Source of the DNA: Streptomyces spiralis
Lineage (GTDB): Bacteria; Actinomycetota; Actinomycetes; Streptomycetales; Streptomycetaceae
Direction: 5' to 3'
Assembly: GCF_014654675.1 (NCBI RefSeq)
Contig: NZ_BNBC01000054.1
Coordinates: 1 to 64,000, forward strand
DNA length: 64,000 bases
Below the pieces are notes generated by a model, which searched no databases, was not told the origin of the DNA, and saw nothing but the letters and a program-made list of their open reading frames with translations. The position numbers were made by a program, and so were the translations under genes. Each line of letters begins with the position of its first letter. Position 1 is the stretch's first letter. Shown one piece after another: positions 1 through 8,585 of this stretch.

Positions 1-77
1 CTGCCTGAACGGCGTGGGAGGTGCCCCCACCACCAGCCGCCGCTCCCTGATCCGGCCTGATCGACGAGACACCCCCT
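1..77. repeat. Right part of a short TIR-bounded repeat (MITE-like), copy A, cut by the window edge
   Basis: Bases 1-77 match bases 6167-6243 at about 75 of 77 positions by eye and end in the same terminal sequence, GATCGACGAGACACCCC. The left half of this copy lies outside the window. No coding sequence is seen in it. It is probably a non-autonomous element (see copy B at 6049-6241 and the isolated end at 32940-32964). Confidence 0.7.
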
Positions 78-109
78 GGTCGCGTGAACACGCAGAGCGG
101 CGCGGTGCC

Positions 110-1873
110 TCAGATACGGCGCACGGTGTGCAGCGACGTGGCGTAGGTGCCCGTGCCGTCGAGGAGCGAGGCGCCGCCGAGGTCGGACATGGTGGGCCCG
201 TCGACGGTCTTGCGGCTGGACAGGAAGCGGCGCTTGCCGGCCGCGTCCGCGCCCAGATAGATCCCGACGTGGTCGACCGTGACGGTCGGGTTGTCGTCGC
301 CGGAGTCGGCGTTGAACAGCACGAGGTCACCGGGCTGGAGCAGAGTGGCGGCGGGCGGCTTGGTGCCGTCGGTCCGGTCGATGACGACACCGGGCGCGTA
401 GTCGACGATGTAGCGGGAGTTGCGCGGTATCCGCTCCCCGGACGTGTCCGCGCCCGCGGCCATCGGCACGCCCATGTGGTAGCCGTACACCATGCGCGTG
501 TAGCCCGAGCAGTCCAGGTTGCCGACCTGCTTGCTGGACGGACCGGTGTAGGTGCCGTCGGGGAACGTCCATCCGACGTTCATGTACTCGTGGAAGTCGG
601 CGCCCTCGTAGCGGAAGCCGTGCGGGTCGAGATAGCCGTAACCGGACTCGCCCAGCACCTGCTTGCCCTGCGCCGGCCCGTCCCCGGTCGTGACCGCGGG
701 AGCGCCCCCGAGGAACATGGCGGCGTACGCCAGCACGTCCGGCACGGTGGAGCCGGCCCAGCCGCGGATGGTCTGCTCCAGCTCCGTCGTCCAGGTGCCG
801 TCGAAGGGCTGGGCCAGCACCCGCACCCAGTCGCCATGGGTGACGGTCGGCGGGGTGTCCCAGTTCGCGGCGTCCACCTCGAATCGGCTCACCAGCAGCT
901 TGACCGGCAGGTTCGTGCACCCGTCGTTGGCCAGGGCGCGCAGACCCACCCGGCCCTTGCCGAAGGTCGGGTCACTGGTGTCCACGGCCCACGCGGACGG
1001 TTCCGTCGCGTCCGAGCGCCAGGCCTTGGCCCGGATCCGGGTGCCCTCGCGGCGCACCCGGATCGTCCAGTCGGTGCCGGCGGGGTTGCCCGTGGCCAGC
1101 GTGACCGCCGGGACGAGGGACGTGACCGTGTCGGCGACCTCCTTCTCGACGCGCAGCTCGACCGCTCCGGTGGTCAGGAAGGACAGCCGGGCACGGTAGT
1201 TGTTGTGCGGGTCCTGGTAACCGAAGGACAGCGCGTACGAACACGCCTGCCCGGTGGGCACCTTGTCGAACCGGGCCACGGAACGCACGTCGACGTCGGT
1301 GATCTCGCCGTCGCGCAGGGTCGCGTGACGGCTGGCGTAGTCGGTGGTCAGGGCGATGATGCCGGTGCCGGACACGACCGAGTAGTCCGTGTCGGCGGGC
1401 CCGAGCGTGGACCAGCTGCCGCCGCCCGGGGAGGTGCCCCAGTACACGCGGTCGGCCTCCGGCAGTGTGGTGTCCGGCAGCGTGCGCCCGAAGTCGTCCA
1501 CGAAGGGGCGCTTGTTCTCGGCGAACGTTCTTCGCGGGCCCGGCAGCAGCACGGTCCGGGCGCCGTGGGTGAGCAGCGCGACGCGTCTGCCACCGGAGGT
1601 GATCTCCGTGCGGGCCGGGGTCCCGGGCAGCACGGTGGCGGTGAGCGGCGAGGACAGCGTCACCGGCGTGAAGTAGGAGGCGTCCAGCGGAGGCAGGGTC
1701 ACCGAGGAGCGGGCCGCGGTCAGGCCGCTCGGCGCCGGCAGGGGGTCCACGGTCGTGGGGGCGGCGTCCGCACGTGCGGGGGCCGCGGCCAGACCGCTGA
1801 GCGGGACGGCGGCGGCGGTGGCGGCGAAGGCGGCGAGCAGGCCGCGACGAGAGGTGTGCGTCATGGTCGCCAT
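110..1873 (-). CDS. Secreted NlpC/P60-type peptidase with a concanavalin-like middle region
   Basis: 587 aa. The N-terminus carries a twin-arginine signal (TSRRGLLAAF) followed by an Ala-rich hydrophobic stretch and a likely AxA cleavage site near residue 36, so the protein should be exported by Tat. Residues about 120-310 look like a LamG/concanavalin-type beta-sandwich (inferred from the pattern). The C-terminal ~150 residues resemble NlpC/P60 cysteine peptidases: LDCSGYTRMV near residue 455 supplies the Cys and VDHVGIYLG near 533 supplies the His. Such enzymes usually cleave peptidoglycan stem peptides. A second in-frame ATG lies at 1864; neither start has a strong ribosome binding site. 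The gene stands alone, with the UvrA-like gene downstream on the same strand. Confidence 0.75.
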   Translation of the reverse strand: MATMTHTSRRGLLAAFAATAAAVPLSGLAAAPARADAAPTTVDPLPAPSGLTAARSSVTLPPLDASYFTPVTLSSPLTATVLPGTPARTEITSGGRRVALLTHGARTVLLPGPRRTFAENKRPFVDDFGRTLPDTTLPEADRVYWGTSPGGGSWSTLGPADTDYSVVSGTGIIALTTDYASRHATLRDGEITDVDVRSVARFDKVPTGQACSYALSFGYQDPHNNYRARLSFLTTGAVELRVEKEVADTVTSLVPAVTLATGNPAGTDWTIRVRREGTRIRAKAWRSDATEPSAWAVDTSDPTFGKGRVGLRALANDGCTNLPVKLLVSRFEVDAANWDTPPTVTHGDWVRVLAQPFDGTWTTELEQTIRGWAGSTVPDVLAYAAMFLGGAPAVTTGDGPAQGKQVLGESGYGYLDPHGFRYEGADFHEYMNVGWTFPDGTYTGPSSKQVGNLDCSGYTRMVYGYHMGVPMAAGADTSGERIPRNSRYIVDYAPGVVIDRTDGTKPPAATLLQPGDLVLFNADSGDDNPTVTVDHVGIYLGADAAGKRRFLSSRKTVDGPTMSDLGGASLLDGTGTYATSLHTVRRI

Positions 1874-1959
1874 GATCCAGTACGGCCCGGCGGCCGCGGG
1901 CGCCGACTCGGGACAAGTCTCGTAAGATCCCTATGCGTTGAGCGTCCCGATGTGCCCGG

Positions 1960-4377
1960 TCAGTCCTGTGTCGGGACCCCGCCTTCCTCCTCGCGGCGGC
2001 CCCCACCGTCCTTGCCGCCTCGAGTCCCCTCGGCGCTCCCGGTGCCCGGCCGCAGTGCCCGCGCCAGATAGGGCGCCGTGGCGCTTCCCTCCGTCCGGGC
2101 CACCTGAACCGGCGGTCCCGCCGCCACGATCCGGCCACCCGCGTCGCCGCCGCCCGGCCCCAGGTCCACGACCCAGTCGGCGCCCGCGACGACGGACATG
2201 TCGTGCTCGACGACGACCACGGTGTGCCCGGCGTCGACCAGCCCGTGCAGCTGCCGCATCAACACCTCGACATCGGCCGGGTGCAGACCGGTCGTCGGTT
2301 CGTCCAGGAGGTAGAGGGTGTGGCCGCGGCGCCCGCGCTGGAGCTCACTGGCCAGCTTGATGCGCTGTGCCTCGCCGCCGGACAGCTCGGTCGCGGGCTG
2401 GCCCAGACGCAGATAGCCGAGGCCCACGTCGAGAAGGGCGCCGAGGCTGCGGGCCGCGGCCGGGGTGTCCGCGAAGAACTCCGCCGCGCCCTCGACCGTC
2501 ATGTCCAGCACCTGGGCGATGTTCCGCCCGCGGTACGTCACCCGGAGCGTCTCGGGGTTGTACCGGGCCCCACCGCAGTCCGGGCACGGGGCGTAGGTGC
2601 TCGGCAGGAACAGCAGCTCCACGCTGACGAACCCCTCGCCCTGGCAGGTCTCGCACCGGCCACCGGCCACGTTGAAGGAGAACCGCCCGACCCCGTAACC
2701 GAGTTCGCGGGCCGTGTCGGTGCCCGCGAACACCTTCCGTACGACGTCGAACAGCCCGGTGTAGGTGGCCAGGTTGGAGCGCGGGGTACGCCCGATCGGC
2801 TTCTGGTCCACGCGGACCAGCCGCCCGACCCCGGCCAGATCCTCCGTGATCGCCCCGATGAGCGTGGACTTGCCGGACCCCGACACACCGGTGACCGCGG
2901 TGAACGCCCCGAGCGGCAACTCGGCCGTCACCCCGCGCAGATTGTGCCGGGTGACCGGCCCGACCGTCAGCTGCCCGCGCGGCGGCCGGACCTGGCGCAC
3001 CGGCGCGCCGCCCCGGCCGAACAGGTGACGGGCCGTGGCCGACTCGGCCACCCCCGCCAGCTCGGCGACGGGTCCGCTGTGCAGGACCCGCCCGCCGTGC
3101 TCGCCGGCCCGCGGCCCCACGTCCACGACCCAGTCAGCGCCGCGCACCACGTCCAGATGGTGCTCCACCACGAACACCGAGTTGCCCGCGGCCTTCAACC
3201 GCTGCAACACCGTGAGCAGGGCCTCGGTGTCCGCCGGGTGCAGACCCGCCGACGGCTCGTCGAGGACGTACACCACGCCGAACAGCCCGGAGCGCAGCTG
3301 GGTGGCCAGCCTCAGCCGCTGGAGCTCACCGGCCGACAGGGTGGGCGCGGCCCGGTCCAGGCTGAGATAGCCGAGGCCGAGCTCGAGGACGGGCGCGATA
3401 CGGGACTTCAGGTCGTCGGTGAGGACACGGGCGGCCTCCGAGGTGCCCCGAAGGACCCCGGCCAGCTCGCCGAGCGGCAGCGCGGCCAGCTCGGCGATGG
3501 TGCGCCCGGCGAAGGTGACGGCCAGCGCCTCCGGCCGCAGCCTGCTGCCACCGCAGACCGGGCAGGGCGCCGAGACGAGGAAGCGCTCGGCCTTCGCCCG
3601 CAGCGTCGCGCTCTTCGAATCGGCGAACGTCTTCATCACATACCGGTGGGCGCTCATGTACGTGCCCTGATAGGGCCGCTGGATCCGATCGGCCTCGCGC
3701 ACCGGATGCACGGTCACCACCGGCTGCTCGTCCGTGAACAGGATCCACTCCCGCTGCTCGGCGGGCAGCTCGCGCCAGGGCCGGTCGACGTCGTACCCGA
3801 GCGCGTCCAGGATGTCCCGCAGGTTCTTGCCCTGCCAGGCACCCGGCCACGCCGCGATCGCCCCCTCGCGGATCGACAGCGAGGGGTCCGGGACCAGCAG
3901 GTCCTCCTCCGTACGGTGCACCCGCCCCAGGCCGTGGCACTCCGGGCAGGCCCCGGCCGCCGTGTTCGGCGAGAAGGCGTCCGAGTCCAGCCGCTCGGCG
4001 CCCTGCGGGTAGTCACCGGCCCGGGAGAACAGCATGCGCAGCGAGTTGGAGAGGTTGGTCACCGTGCCCACGGAGGACCGCGAGGTCGGCGTTGACCGCC
4101 GCTGCTCCAGCGACACCGCGGGCGGCAGCCCGCTGATCTCCCCGACCTTCGGCGCCCCCACCTGGTGGATGAGCCGGCGCGCGTACGGCGCCACCGACTC
4201 GAAGTACCGCCGCTGCGCCTCCGCGTAGATCGTCCCGAACGCCAGCGACGACTTCCCCGACCCCGACACCCCCGTGAACACGGCCAGCGCGTCCCGCGGC
4301 ACATCGACGTCGACGCCTTTGAGATTGTGCTCACGGGCACCGCGGACACGGACGTACGGGTCGTGGGGGGTGTGCAT
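1960..4377 (-). CDS. UvrA-like ABC ATPase (UvrA2/DrrC class)
   Basis: 805 aa, clearly shorter than canonical UvrA (about 950 aa), as expected for UvrA2/DrrC-type proteins that lack part of the insertion used to contact UvrB. It has two ABC modules: Walker A GVSGSGKSSLAFGT near the N-terminus and GVSGSGKSTLIGAI in the middle. Signature motifs are LSAGELQRL and LSGGEAQRIKLA. Zinc-finger motifs CPECHGLG, CPVCGG, CETCQGEGF and CPDCGG are present. UvrA2 proteins are linked to tolerance of DNA-binding drugs; a housekeeping uvrA should exist elsewhere. The start was set at ATG 4377 because family similarity begins right after it (YVRVRGAREHNLKG); an in-frame ATG at 4425 adds 16 non-family residues. 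There are no operon partners. Confidence 0.85.
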   Translation of the reverse strand: MHTPHDPYVRVRGAREHNLKGVDVDVPRDALAVFTGVSGSGKSSLAFGTIYAEAQRRYFESVAPYARRLIHQVGAPKVGEISGLPPAVSLEQRRSTPTSRSSVGTVTNLSNSLRMLFSRAGDYPQGAERLDSDAFSPNTAAGACPECHGLGRVHRTEEDLLVPDPSLSIREGAIAAWPGAWQGKNLRDILDALGYDVDRPWRELPAEQREWILFTDEQPVVTVHPVREADRIQRPYQGTYMSAHRYVMKTFADSKSATLRAKAERFLVSAPCPVCGGSRLRPEALAVTFAGRTIAELAALPLGELAGVLRGTSEAARVLTDDLKSRIAPVLELGLGYLSLDRAAPTLSAGELQRLRLATQLRSGLFGVVYVLDEPSAGLHPADTEALLTVLQRLKAAGNSVFVVEHHLDVVRGADWVVDVGPRAGEHGGRVLHSGPVAELAGVAESATARHLFGRGGAPVRQVRPPRGQLTVGPVTRHNLRGVTAELPLGAFTAVTGVSGSGKSTLIGAITEDLAGVGRLVRVDQKPIGRTPRSNLATYTGLFDVVRKVFAGTDTARELGYGVGRFSFNVAGGRCETCQGEGFVSVELLFLPSTYAPCPDCGGARYNPETLRVTYRGRNIAQVLDMTVEGAAEFFADTPAAARSLGALLDVGLGYLRLGQPATELSGGEAQRIKLASELQRGRRGHTLYLLDEPTTGLHPADVEVLMRQLHGLVDAGHTVVVVEHDMSVVAGADWVVDLGPGGGDAGGRIVAAGPPVQVARTEGSATAPYLARALRPGTGSAEGTRGGKDGGGRREEEGGVPTQD

Positions 4378-4626
4378 GGGGTCGCTCCGTACCCAGGTGC
4401 GGTGGTCGAGGGGCAAACCCCGCAATCGTATGCGAACTCCCTCCCGGGCCGGGATCCGCTCCCACGGCGGGCCGTGCGGGACGAACGGCCGGTGTCGGAG
4501 GCGCTGCGCAGCGCCAGCGGCTCGTGCGGCCGGCGGCCGGGGCCGTCTCGGAACTCTTCGGCAGCCCGGACGAGTTGAGTGGCGATGGCGAGGGCGGATT
4601 CACCGACGCCGCATGACGGCGCCGCG

Positions 4627-5643
4627 CTAGCGGCCGGTTCGCTCCCGGGCGGTGAAGAGGCGTGCCAGCCTCCGGTAGGAGTCCAGCAGCGCCTCGCGGT
4701 CGTACGTGCTGGTGGTGAGCAGGACCTCCTGGGCGCCCGTCTCCTGCAACACCGTCTCCAGTTCCCCGGCGACCTGTTCCTCGGTGCCCGTGAGGTGGCC
4801 GGCCAGACCGGAGTCGTAGAAGCCGCGCTCCTTGGCGGTCATCGGCAGGGACTCCACGCGCTCGGCGGGCGGCAGCGGCGGGAAGGTGCCGTGGGTGCGG
4901 GCGTGGGCCATGGACCAGGCCTCCGGGATCAGGAGCCGGCGGGCCTCCCCGGGGGTGCCGGCCACCGCGACCGTGCCGGAGATCACGACGTACGGCTCCC
5001 GCGCCCAGGGGGAGGGGCGGAAGGCGTCGCGGTACCGCTCGATGCCGCGCAGCGTCTTCTCCCGGTCGCGCAGGTCGCCGATGACCATGGGCAGGCCCGC
5101 GCGGGCCGCGATCGCGGCGCCCTCGCCCGTCGCCAGCACGAACGGCGGCACGCGCAGACCCTCGGCGGGCCGTGCGCGCACGCCCGTCGGGGACGTGCCC
5201 TCGAACCAGCCGAGCAGTTCGGCCAGCTGCGCCCCGAAGTCCTCGGCGGCGTGTCTGTCCCGTCCCAGGGCCCTGCGCACGCCGTCGGTGAAGCCGACGG
5301 AACGGCCCAGGCCCATGTCGATGCGCCCCGGGTACAGCGACTCCAGCACACCGAACTGCTCGGCCACCACCAGCGGCTGGTGGTTGGGCAGCATCACGCC
5401 GCCCGCGCCCACCCGGATCGTGCGGGTCGCGGCCGCCACGGCGGCAGCCAGCACCGTCGGTGCGGAGCCGGCGACGCCGGGCACGCCGTGGTGCTCCGAG
5501 ACCCAGAACCGGTGGTAGCCGAGGCGCTCCACCTCCTGCGCCAGCCGCACGGTGTCGCGCAGCGCCTCCGAGGGCGGGTGGCCCTCGCGCGTGCGGGAGC
5601 GGTCCAGGACGGAGAAGCGGGTGGCCGAGATCAGGGAACTCAC
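4627..5643 (-). CDS. LLM-class (luciferase-like) flavin-dependent oxidoreductase
   Basis: 338 aa, a typical length for bacterial luciferase-like monooxygenases with a TIM-barrel fold using FMN or F420. Motifs include FWVSEHHGVPGVAGSAP, the central VGAGGVMLPNHQPLVVAEQF and PGRIDMGLGRSVG, all characteristic of the MsnO8-like LLM subgroup. The substrate cannot be read from the sequence. It starts at ATG 5643 with MSSLISATRFSVLD and is monocistronic, with about 200 bp separating it from the UvrA-like gene downstream and a small hypothetical gene upstream on the same strand. Confidence 0.85.
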   Translation of the reverse strand: MSSLISATRFSVLDRSRTREGHPPSEALRDTVRLAQEVERLGYHRFWVSEHHGVPGVAGSAPTVLAAAVAAATRTIRVGAGGVMLPNHQPLVVAEQFGVLESLYPGRIDMGLGRSVGFTDGVRRALGRDRHAAEDFGAQLAELLGWFEGTSPTGVRARPAEGLRVPPFVLATGEGAAIAARAGLPMVIGDLRDREKTLRGIERYRDAFRPSPWAREPYVVISGTVAVAGTPGEARRLLIPEAWSMAHARTHGTFPPLPPAERVESLPMTAKERGFYDSGLAGHLTGTEEQVAGELETVLQETGAQEVLLTTSTYDREALLDSYRRLARLFTARERTGR

Positions 5644-5726
5644 ACCCGGTTCAACGCGGGGGCAACGCCGTGATTCCCGCGCGGTGCCGTGGGGCGGCGA
5701 GCGGTGCTGCGGGGTGGGCCCCGGGG

Positions 5727-5969
5727 TCAGCCGGAGTCGGGGGAGGCGCCGTCCGTCTCCGGGCCCCAGTACTCGGGGCCGACGCCGCGCCAGTCGATCA
5801 GCGGGGACACCGAGACCTCCGCGGGGTCGACCTCGAGGCCGGCCCGGCGCAGGAACTCGGCGACATCCGCGATGCTGTACGCCAGCCCCAGGATCTCGCC
5901 GTCCACACGGACGCGCCGGCCGCCCGTCGGCGAGGGCGGGTGCACGGTCACGGGCAGTGATCCGGACAT
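5727..5969 (-). CDS. Small hypothetical protein (80 aa)
   Basis: Begins MSGSLPVTVHPPSPTGGRRV and ends in an acidic tail. The coding bias fits the neighbours. The start at ATG 5969 is preferred over 6044 because the upstream extension looks like antisense of the neighbouring non-coding sequence. The middle (GEILGLAYSIADVAEFLRRA) suggests a short alpha/beta protein without membrane segments. No family is recognised. Confidence 0.55.
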   Translation of the reverse strand: MSGSLPVTVHPPSPTGGRRVRVDGEILGLAYSIADVAEFLRRAGLEVDPAEVSVSPLIDWRGVGPEYWGPETDGASPDSG

Positions 5970-6048
5970 GTTCCCAGCATCAGGCGCCGCGCCCGCCCCC
6001 GCATCCGGACGGCACGCAGTCCGCTCCGCCGGGCGCACGCGCACCCTA

Positions 6049-6241
6049 GGGTGGTGTCTCGTCGATCATGCCGGGCTCGCGGTGGCCGGCACCGCACCTC
6101 GCCGCGTTGTCGTCGGTCGCCGATGCTCCGCATCGACTCCCTCCTCCGCCTTGCGATGCTCCCCCACTGCCTGAACGGCGTGGGAGGTACCCCCACCACC
6201 AGCCACCGCTCCCTGATCCGGCCTGATCGACGAGACACCCC
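6049..6241. mobile_element. 193-bp MITE-like element, copy B (complete)
   Basis: The ends are inverted repeats: left GGTGTCTCGTCGATCA (about 6053-6068) and right TGATCGACGAGACACC (6224-6239). Both ends are flanked by CTA (6046-6048 and 6242-6244), which looks like a 3-bp target-site duplication of the kind made by several IS5-family transposases. No transposase gene fits in the element. The right half is nearly identical to bases 1-77 of the window. The interior holds a GC-rich inverted repeat around 6160-6195. It lies in the intergenic space before the HAD gene. Confidence 0.7.
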
Positions 6242-6242
6242 C

Positions 6243-6248
6243 TAGGCT
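6243..6248 (+). promoter_or_regulatory. Probable -10 box (TAGGCT) at the MITE junction
   Basis: TAGGCT fits the Streptomyces TAnnnT -10 consensus and lies 6 nt upstream of the GTG at 6255, the geometry of a leaderless transcript. The first two bases belong to the flanking CTA of the MITE. No convincing -35 box is visible inside the terminal repeat. Confidence 0.4.
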
Positions 6249-6254
6249 GTGCGT

Positions 6255-6746
6255 GTGAAGGAGAGCAGCCAGCGGCCCCTCGCCGTGTTCGATCTGGACA
6301 ACACCCTCGCCGACACGGCGCACCGGCAGCGGTTCCTCGAGCAGCGGCCCCGGGACTGGGACGCCTTCTTCGCCGCCGCGCCCCAGGATCCGCCGCTCGC
6401 CGAGGGCGTACGCCTCGCCCTGGACAGTGCGCGCGAATGCGAGGTCGTCTACCTCACCGGGCGGCCCGAGTGGTGCCGCCGGGACACCCTCGACTGGCTC
6501 GCCGCCCACGGGCTGCCCGAGGGACGTGTGCACATGCGGCGCGACGACGACCGCAGGCCGGCCCGCCGCACCAAGCTGGAGATCCTGCGACGGCTCGCCC
6601 GTACCCGGGAGATCCGCGTCCTCGTGGACGACGACGAGCTGGTGTGCGCGGAGGCCGAAGGGGCGGGCTTCCGCGTCCTGCGCGCCCGCTGGGCGGCCCC
6701 CTCCGCCGAGCTGAAGATCGCGCAGGAGCGCGAGGGGCGGACCTGA
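6255..6746 (+). CDS. HAD-superfamily hydrolase (polynucleotide kinase 3'-phosphatase / acid phosphatase-like)
   Basis: About 163 aa. HAD motif I is FDLDNTLAD (nucleophile Asp and acid/base Asp), motif II is YLTGRPEWCRRDT, the motif III Lys lies in RRTKLEILRRL, and motif IV is VLVDDDEL. The compact size without a cap domain and the TGRPE motif resemble the phosphatase half of polynucleotide kinase-like proteins. The substrate is unknown. Start choice: GTG 6255 lies 6 nt after a TAGGCT box and would be leaderless; an in-frame GTG at 6249 overlaps the presumed promoter. The MITE ends only a few bases upstream. Confidence 0.75.
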   Translation: MKESSQRPLAVFDLDNTLADTAHRQRFLEQRPRDWDAFFAAAPQDPPLAEGVRLALDSARECEVVYLTGRPEWCRRDTLDWLAAHGLPEGRVHMRRDDDRRPARRTKLEILRRLARTREIRVLVDDDELVCAEAEGAGFRVLRARWAAPSAELKIAQEREGRT

Positions 6747-6782
6747 CGGGTGCCGGGGCTGCCCGTGGCGGTCCGGCCGGCC

Positions 6783-6998
6783 TCAGTCCGCGTCCTCGAT
6801 CCGGAAGCCGACCTTGAGCCCCACCTGGTAGTGCTCGATCTGCCCGTTCTCGATCTGGCCCCTGACCTGGGTCACCTCGAACCAGTCCAGGTTGCGTACG
6901 GTCTGCGAGGCGCGGGTGATGGCGTTGCGGATGGCCTGGTCGACTCCCTCGTGCGAGCTACCGACGATTTCGGTGACCCGGTAGATGTGGTCGGTCAT
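6783..6998 (-). CDS. Dodecin family flavin-binding protein
   Basis: 71 aa, starting MTDHIYRVTEIVGSSHEGVD. This is the dodecin pattern: a short beta-alpha-beta-beta protein that forms a hollow dodecamer and stores or buffers riboflavin or FMN. The conserved aromatic of the flavin stack is in RNLDWFEVTQVRG. The start at ATG 6998 is supported by a GAGAGGAG ribosome binding site. It is transcribed divergently from the lipoprotein gene at 7284. Confidence 0.9.
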   Translation of the reverse strand: MTDHIYRVTEIVGSSHEGVDQAIRNAITRASQTVRNLDWFEVTQVRGQIENGQIEHYQVGLKVGFRIEDAD

Positions 6999-7160
6999 GC
7001 GGGTGCTCCTCTCGCGGACGACGCGCCTGGCGCCGTGGACGGTGACGGGGGTCGTCACATCCGTCGGTGACACGCCGGTGACGAGCGTGTCCCACGTCAC
7101 TCCACCGTGCCGTATGCGGAGGCGGATCGCGAGATGTGCGGACTGTGACCGGTGTGCCAC

Positions 7161-7189
7161 TTGACCAATGTATTGGTCCATACCAAAAT
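7161..7189 (+). promoter_or_regulatory. Promoter with overlapping palindromes, DasR/GntR-type operator
   Basis: GACCAATGTATTGGTC (7163-7178) is a palindrome with 7-bp arms. It overlaps TTGGTCCATACCAA (7173-7186), which resembles the DasR (GntR/HutC family) core TGGTCTAnACCA. A -35-like TTGACC (7161-7166) with a CAAAAT about 17 nt downstream would put the operator inside the promoter of the lipoprotein gene. This is an inference by similarity; no binding data are available. Confidence 0.5.
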
Positions 7190-7283
7190 CCCAGCACACC
7201 CGTGCGAGCCTTCTGCTCGGCCCCCCACGTCGGGATCTTCCCTGTCCACAGACAGAAGTCCACAGACAGAAAAGGACCCCTTC

Positions 7284-8543
7284 GTGAGACGTCGCCTTCT
7301 TGCCCTCGTCTGTGCGTCCGCCTCCCTGGTCAGTGCCTGCGGTGCGCTGCCCGGCGGCGGAGGCGGGCGGCACACCGTGACCGTGTGGCTGATGCAGGGC
7401 AGCGCGTCGCAGGACTTCCTGCGCCGCTTCACCGAGGACTTCGAACGCGGCCACGACGATCTGCGCCTCGACATCCGTATCCAGCAGTGGACCGGCATCG
7501 GCCCGAAGGTGCAGGCCGCGCTCTCGGCGAGTTCCGACGCCGGTCCCGACGTCATCGAGGTCGGCAACACACAGGTCGCCCAGTACGTGGAGGGCGGCCG
7601 GCTGACCAACCTGACCCTGGAGTCGATGCGGGACTGGGGCATGCAGGACTGGCTGCCCGGCCTCGCCGAGCCGGGCCTGGACAACTCCGCGCAGTTCGGC
7701 ATCCCCTGGTACGCCGCCAGCCGGGTGGTGATCTACCGCAAGGACCTGTTCGAGAAGGCGGGCATCACCTCCCCGCCGGGCACCCGGGCCGAGTGGCTCG
7801 CCGACACCGAGAAGCTCGACTCCGGCGGCAACCAGGGCATCTACCTGGCCGGACAGGACTGGTACACGCTGTCCGGCTTCATCTGGGACGAGGGCGGCGA
7901 CCTCGCCAAGCAGTCCACCAACACCTGGAAGGGCACCCTGGACACCCCGGCCGCCCTGCGCGGGATGGACTTCTACCGGCGGCTGCAGGCGCTCGGGAAC
8001 GGCCCGGCCGACGCCGACGAGGAGCACCCGCCGCAGGCCGGGGTCTTCGCGGGCGGGAAGGTGGCGCAGATCGTGGCCGTGCCCGGGGTCGTCCAGGCCA
8101 TCGTGCAGAAGAACCCCGCACTCAAGGACGAGCTGGGCTTCTTCCCCGTGCCCGGGAAGACCGCCGGACGGCCGGGCACCGTCTTCACCGGCGGCTCCGA
8201 CTTCGTCGTACCGAGGAACACCGACGACCGGGACGCCGCCGTCGCCGTCGTCGCGGCCCTGACCGGCGCCAAGTGGGACACCGATCTGGCCCGCACGATG
8301 AACTACGTCCCCAACAAGACGACGCTCGCCCCGGCCGTCGCCGGCGAGGAGGCGGTCGCGGCCATGGCGGCGGGCGCCGCGCACGGCCGGGCGACCCCCA
8401 GTACGCCGCAGTGGGCGGCCGTCGAGGCCGACAACCCGATCAAGGAGTACATGACCAAGGTGCTCGACGGAGCCGACCCGCGCACCGCGGCCCGCCAGGC
8501 CTCCCGGCGCATCACCGAACAACTGGCCCCCGGCCTGGGCTGA
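7284..8543 (+). CDS. ABC transporter solute-binding lipoprotein, sugar type
   Basis: 419 aa. It has a short lipoprotein signal with lipobox LVSAC (Cys at residue 19) followed by a Gly-rich linker. The mature part is a family-1 (carbohydrate) extracellular binding protein: VTVWLMQGSASQDFLRRF at the start, then FGIPWYAASRVVIYRKDLF and FTGGSDFVV. These proteins bind oligosaccharides outside the membrane and hand them to a permease. No permease or ATPase gene is adjacent, so it is an orphan binding protein. The start GTG 7284 has AAAGGA upstream. The DasR-like site at 7161-7189 suggests an amino-sugar or chitin-related ligand, which remains inference. Confidence 0.85.
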   Translation: MRRRLLALVCASASLVSACGALPGGGGGRHTVTVWLMQGSASQDFLRRFTEDFERGHDDLRLDIRIQQWTGIGPKVQAALSASSDAGPDVIEVGNTQVAQYVEGGRLTNLTLESMRDWGMQDWLPGLAEPGLDNSAQFGIPWYAASRVVIYRKDLFEKAGITSPPGTRAEWLADTEKLDSGGNQGIYLAGQDWYTLSGFIWDEGGDLAKQSTNTWKGTLDTPAALRGMDFYRRLQALGNGPADADEEHPPQAGVFAGGKVAQIVAVPGVVQAIVQKNPALKDELGFFPVPGKTAGRPGTVFTGGSDFVVPRNTDDRDAAVAVVAALTGAKWDTDLARTMNYVPNKTTLAPAVAGEEAVAAMAAGAAHGRATPSTPQWAAVEADNPIKEYMTKVLDGADPRTAARQASRRITEQLAPGLG

Positions 8544-8585
8544 CCCGCCGGCCCGGGTCGAAGGTCATCGGTTACCGGTCACCGG

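Noticed and set aside
14..2071. 685-codon plus-strand frame at the left edge
   Set aside because: Antisense of the secreted NlpC/P60 gene and part of the repeat; composition is low-complexity and matches no family.
2203..4095. 630-codon plus-strand frame
   Set aside because: Antisense of the UvrA-like ATPase, whose Walker and zinc motifs are unmistakable on the minus strand.
5948..6238. Open frames inside the MITE copy B
   Set aside because: They span both terminal repeats in a non-autonomous element and resemble no protein.
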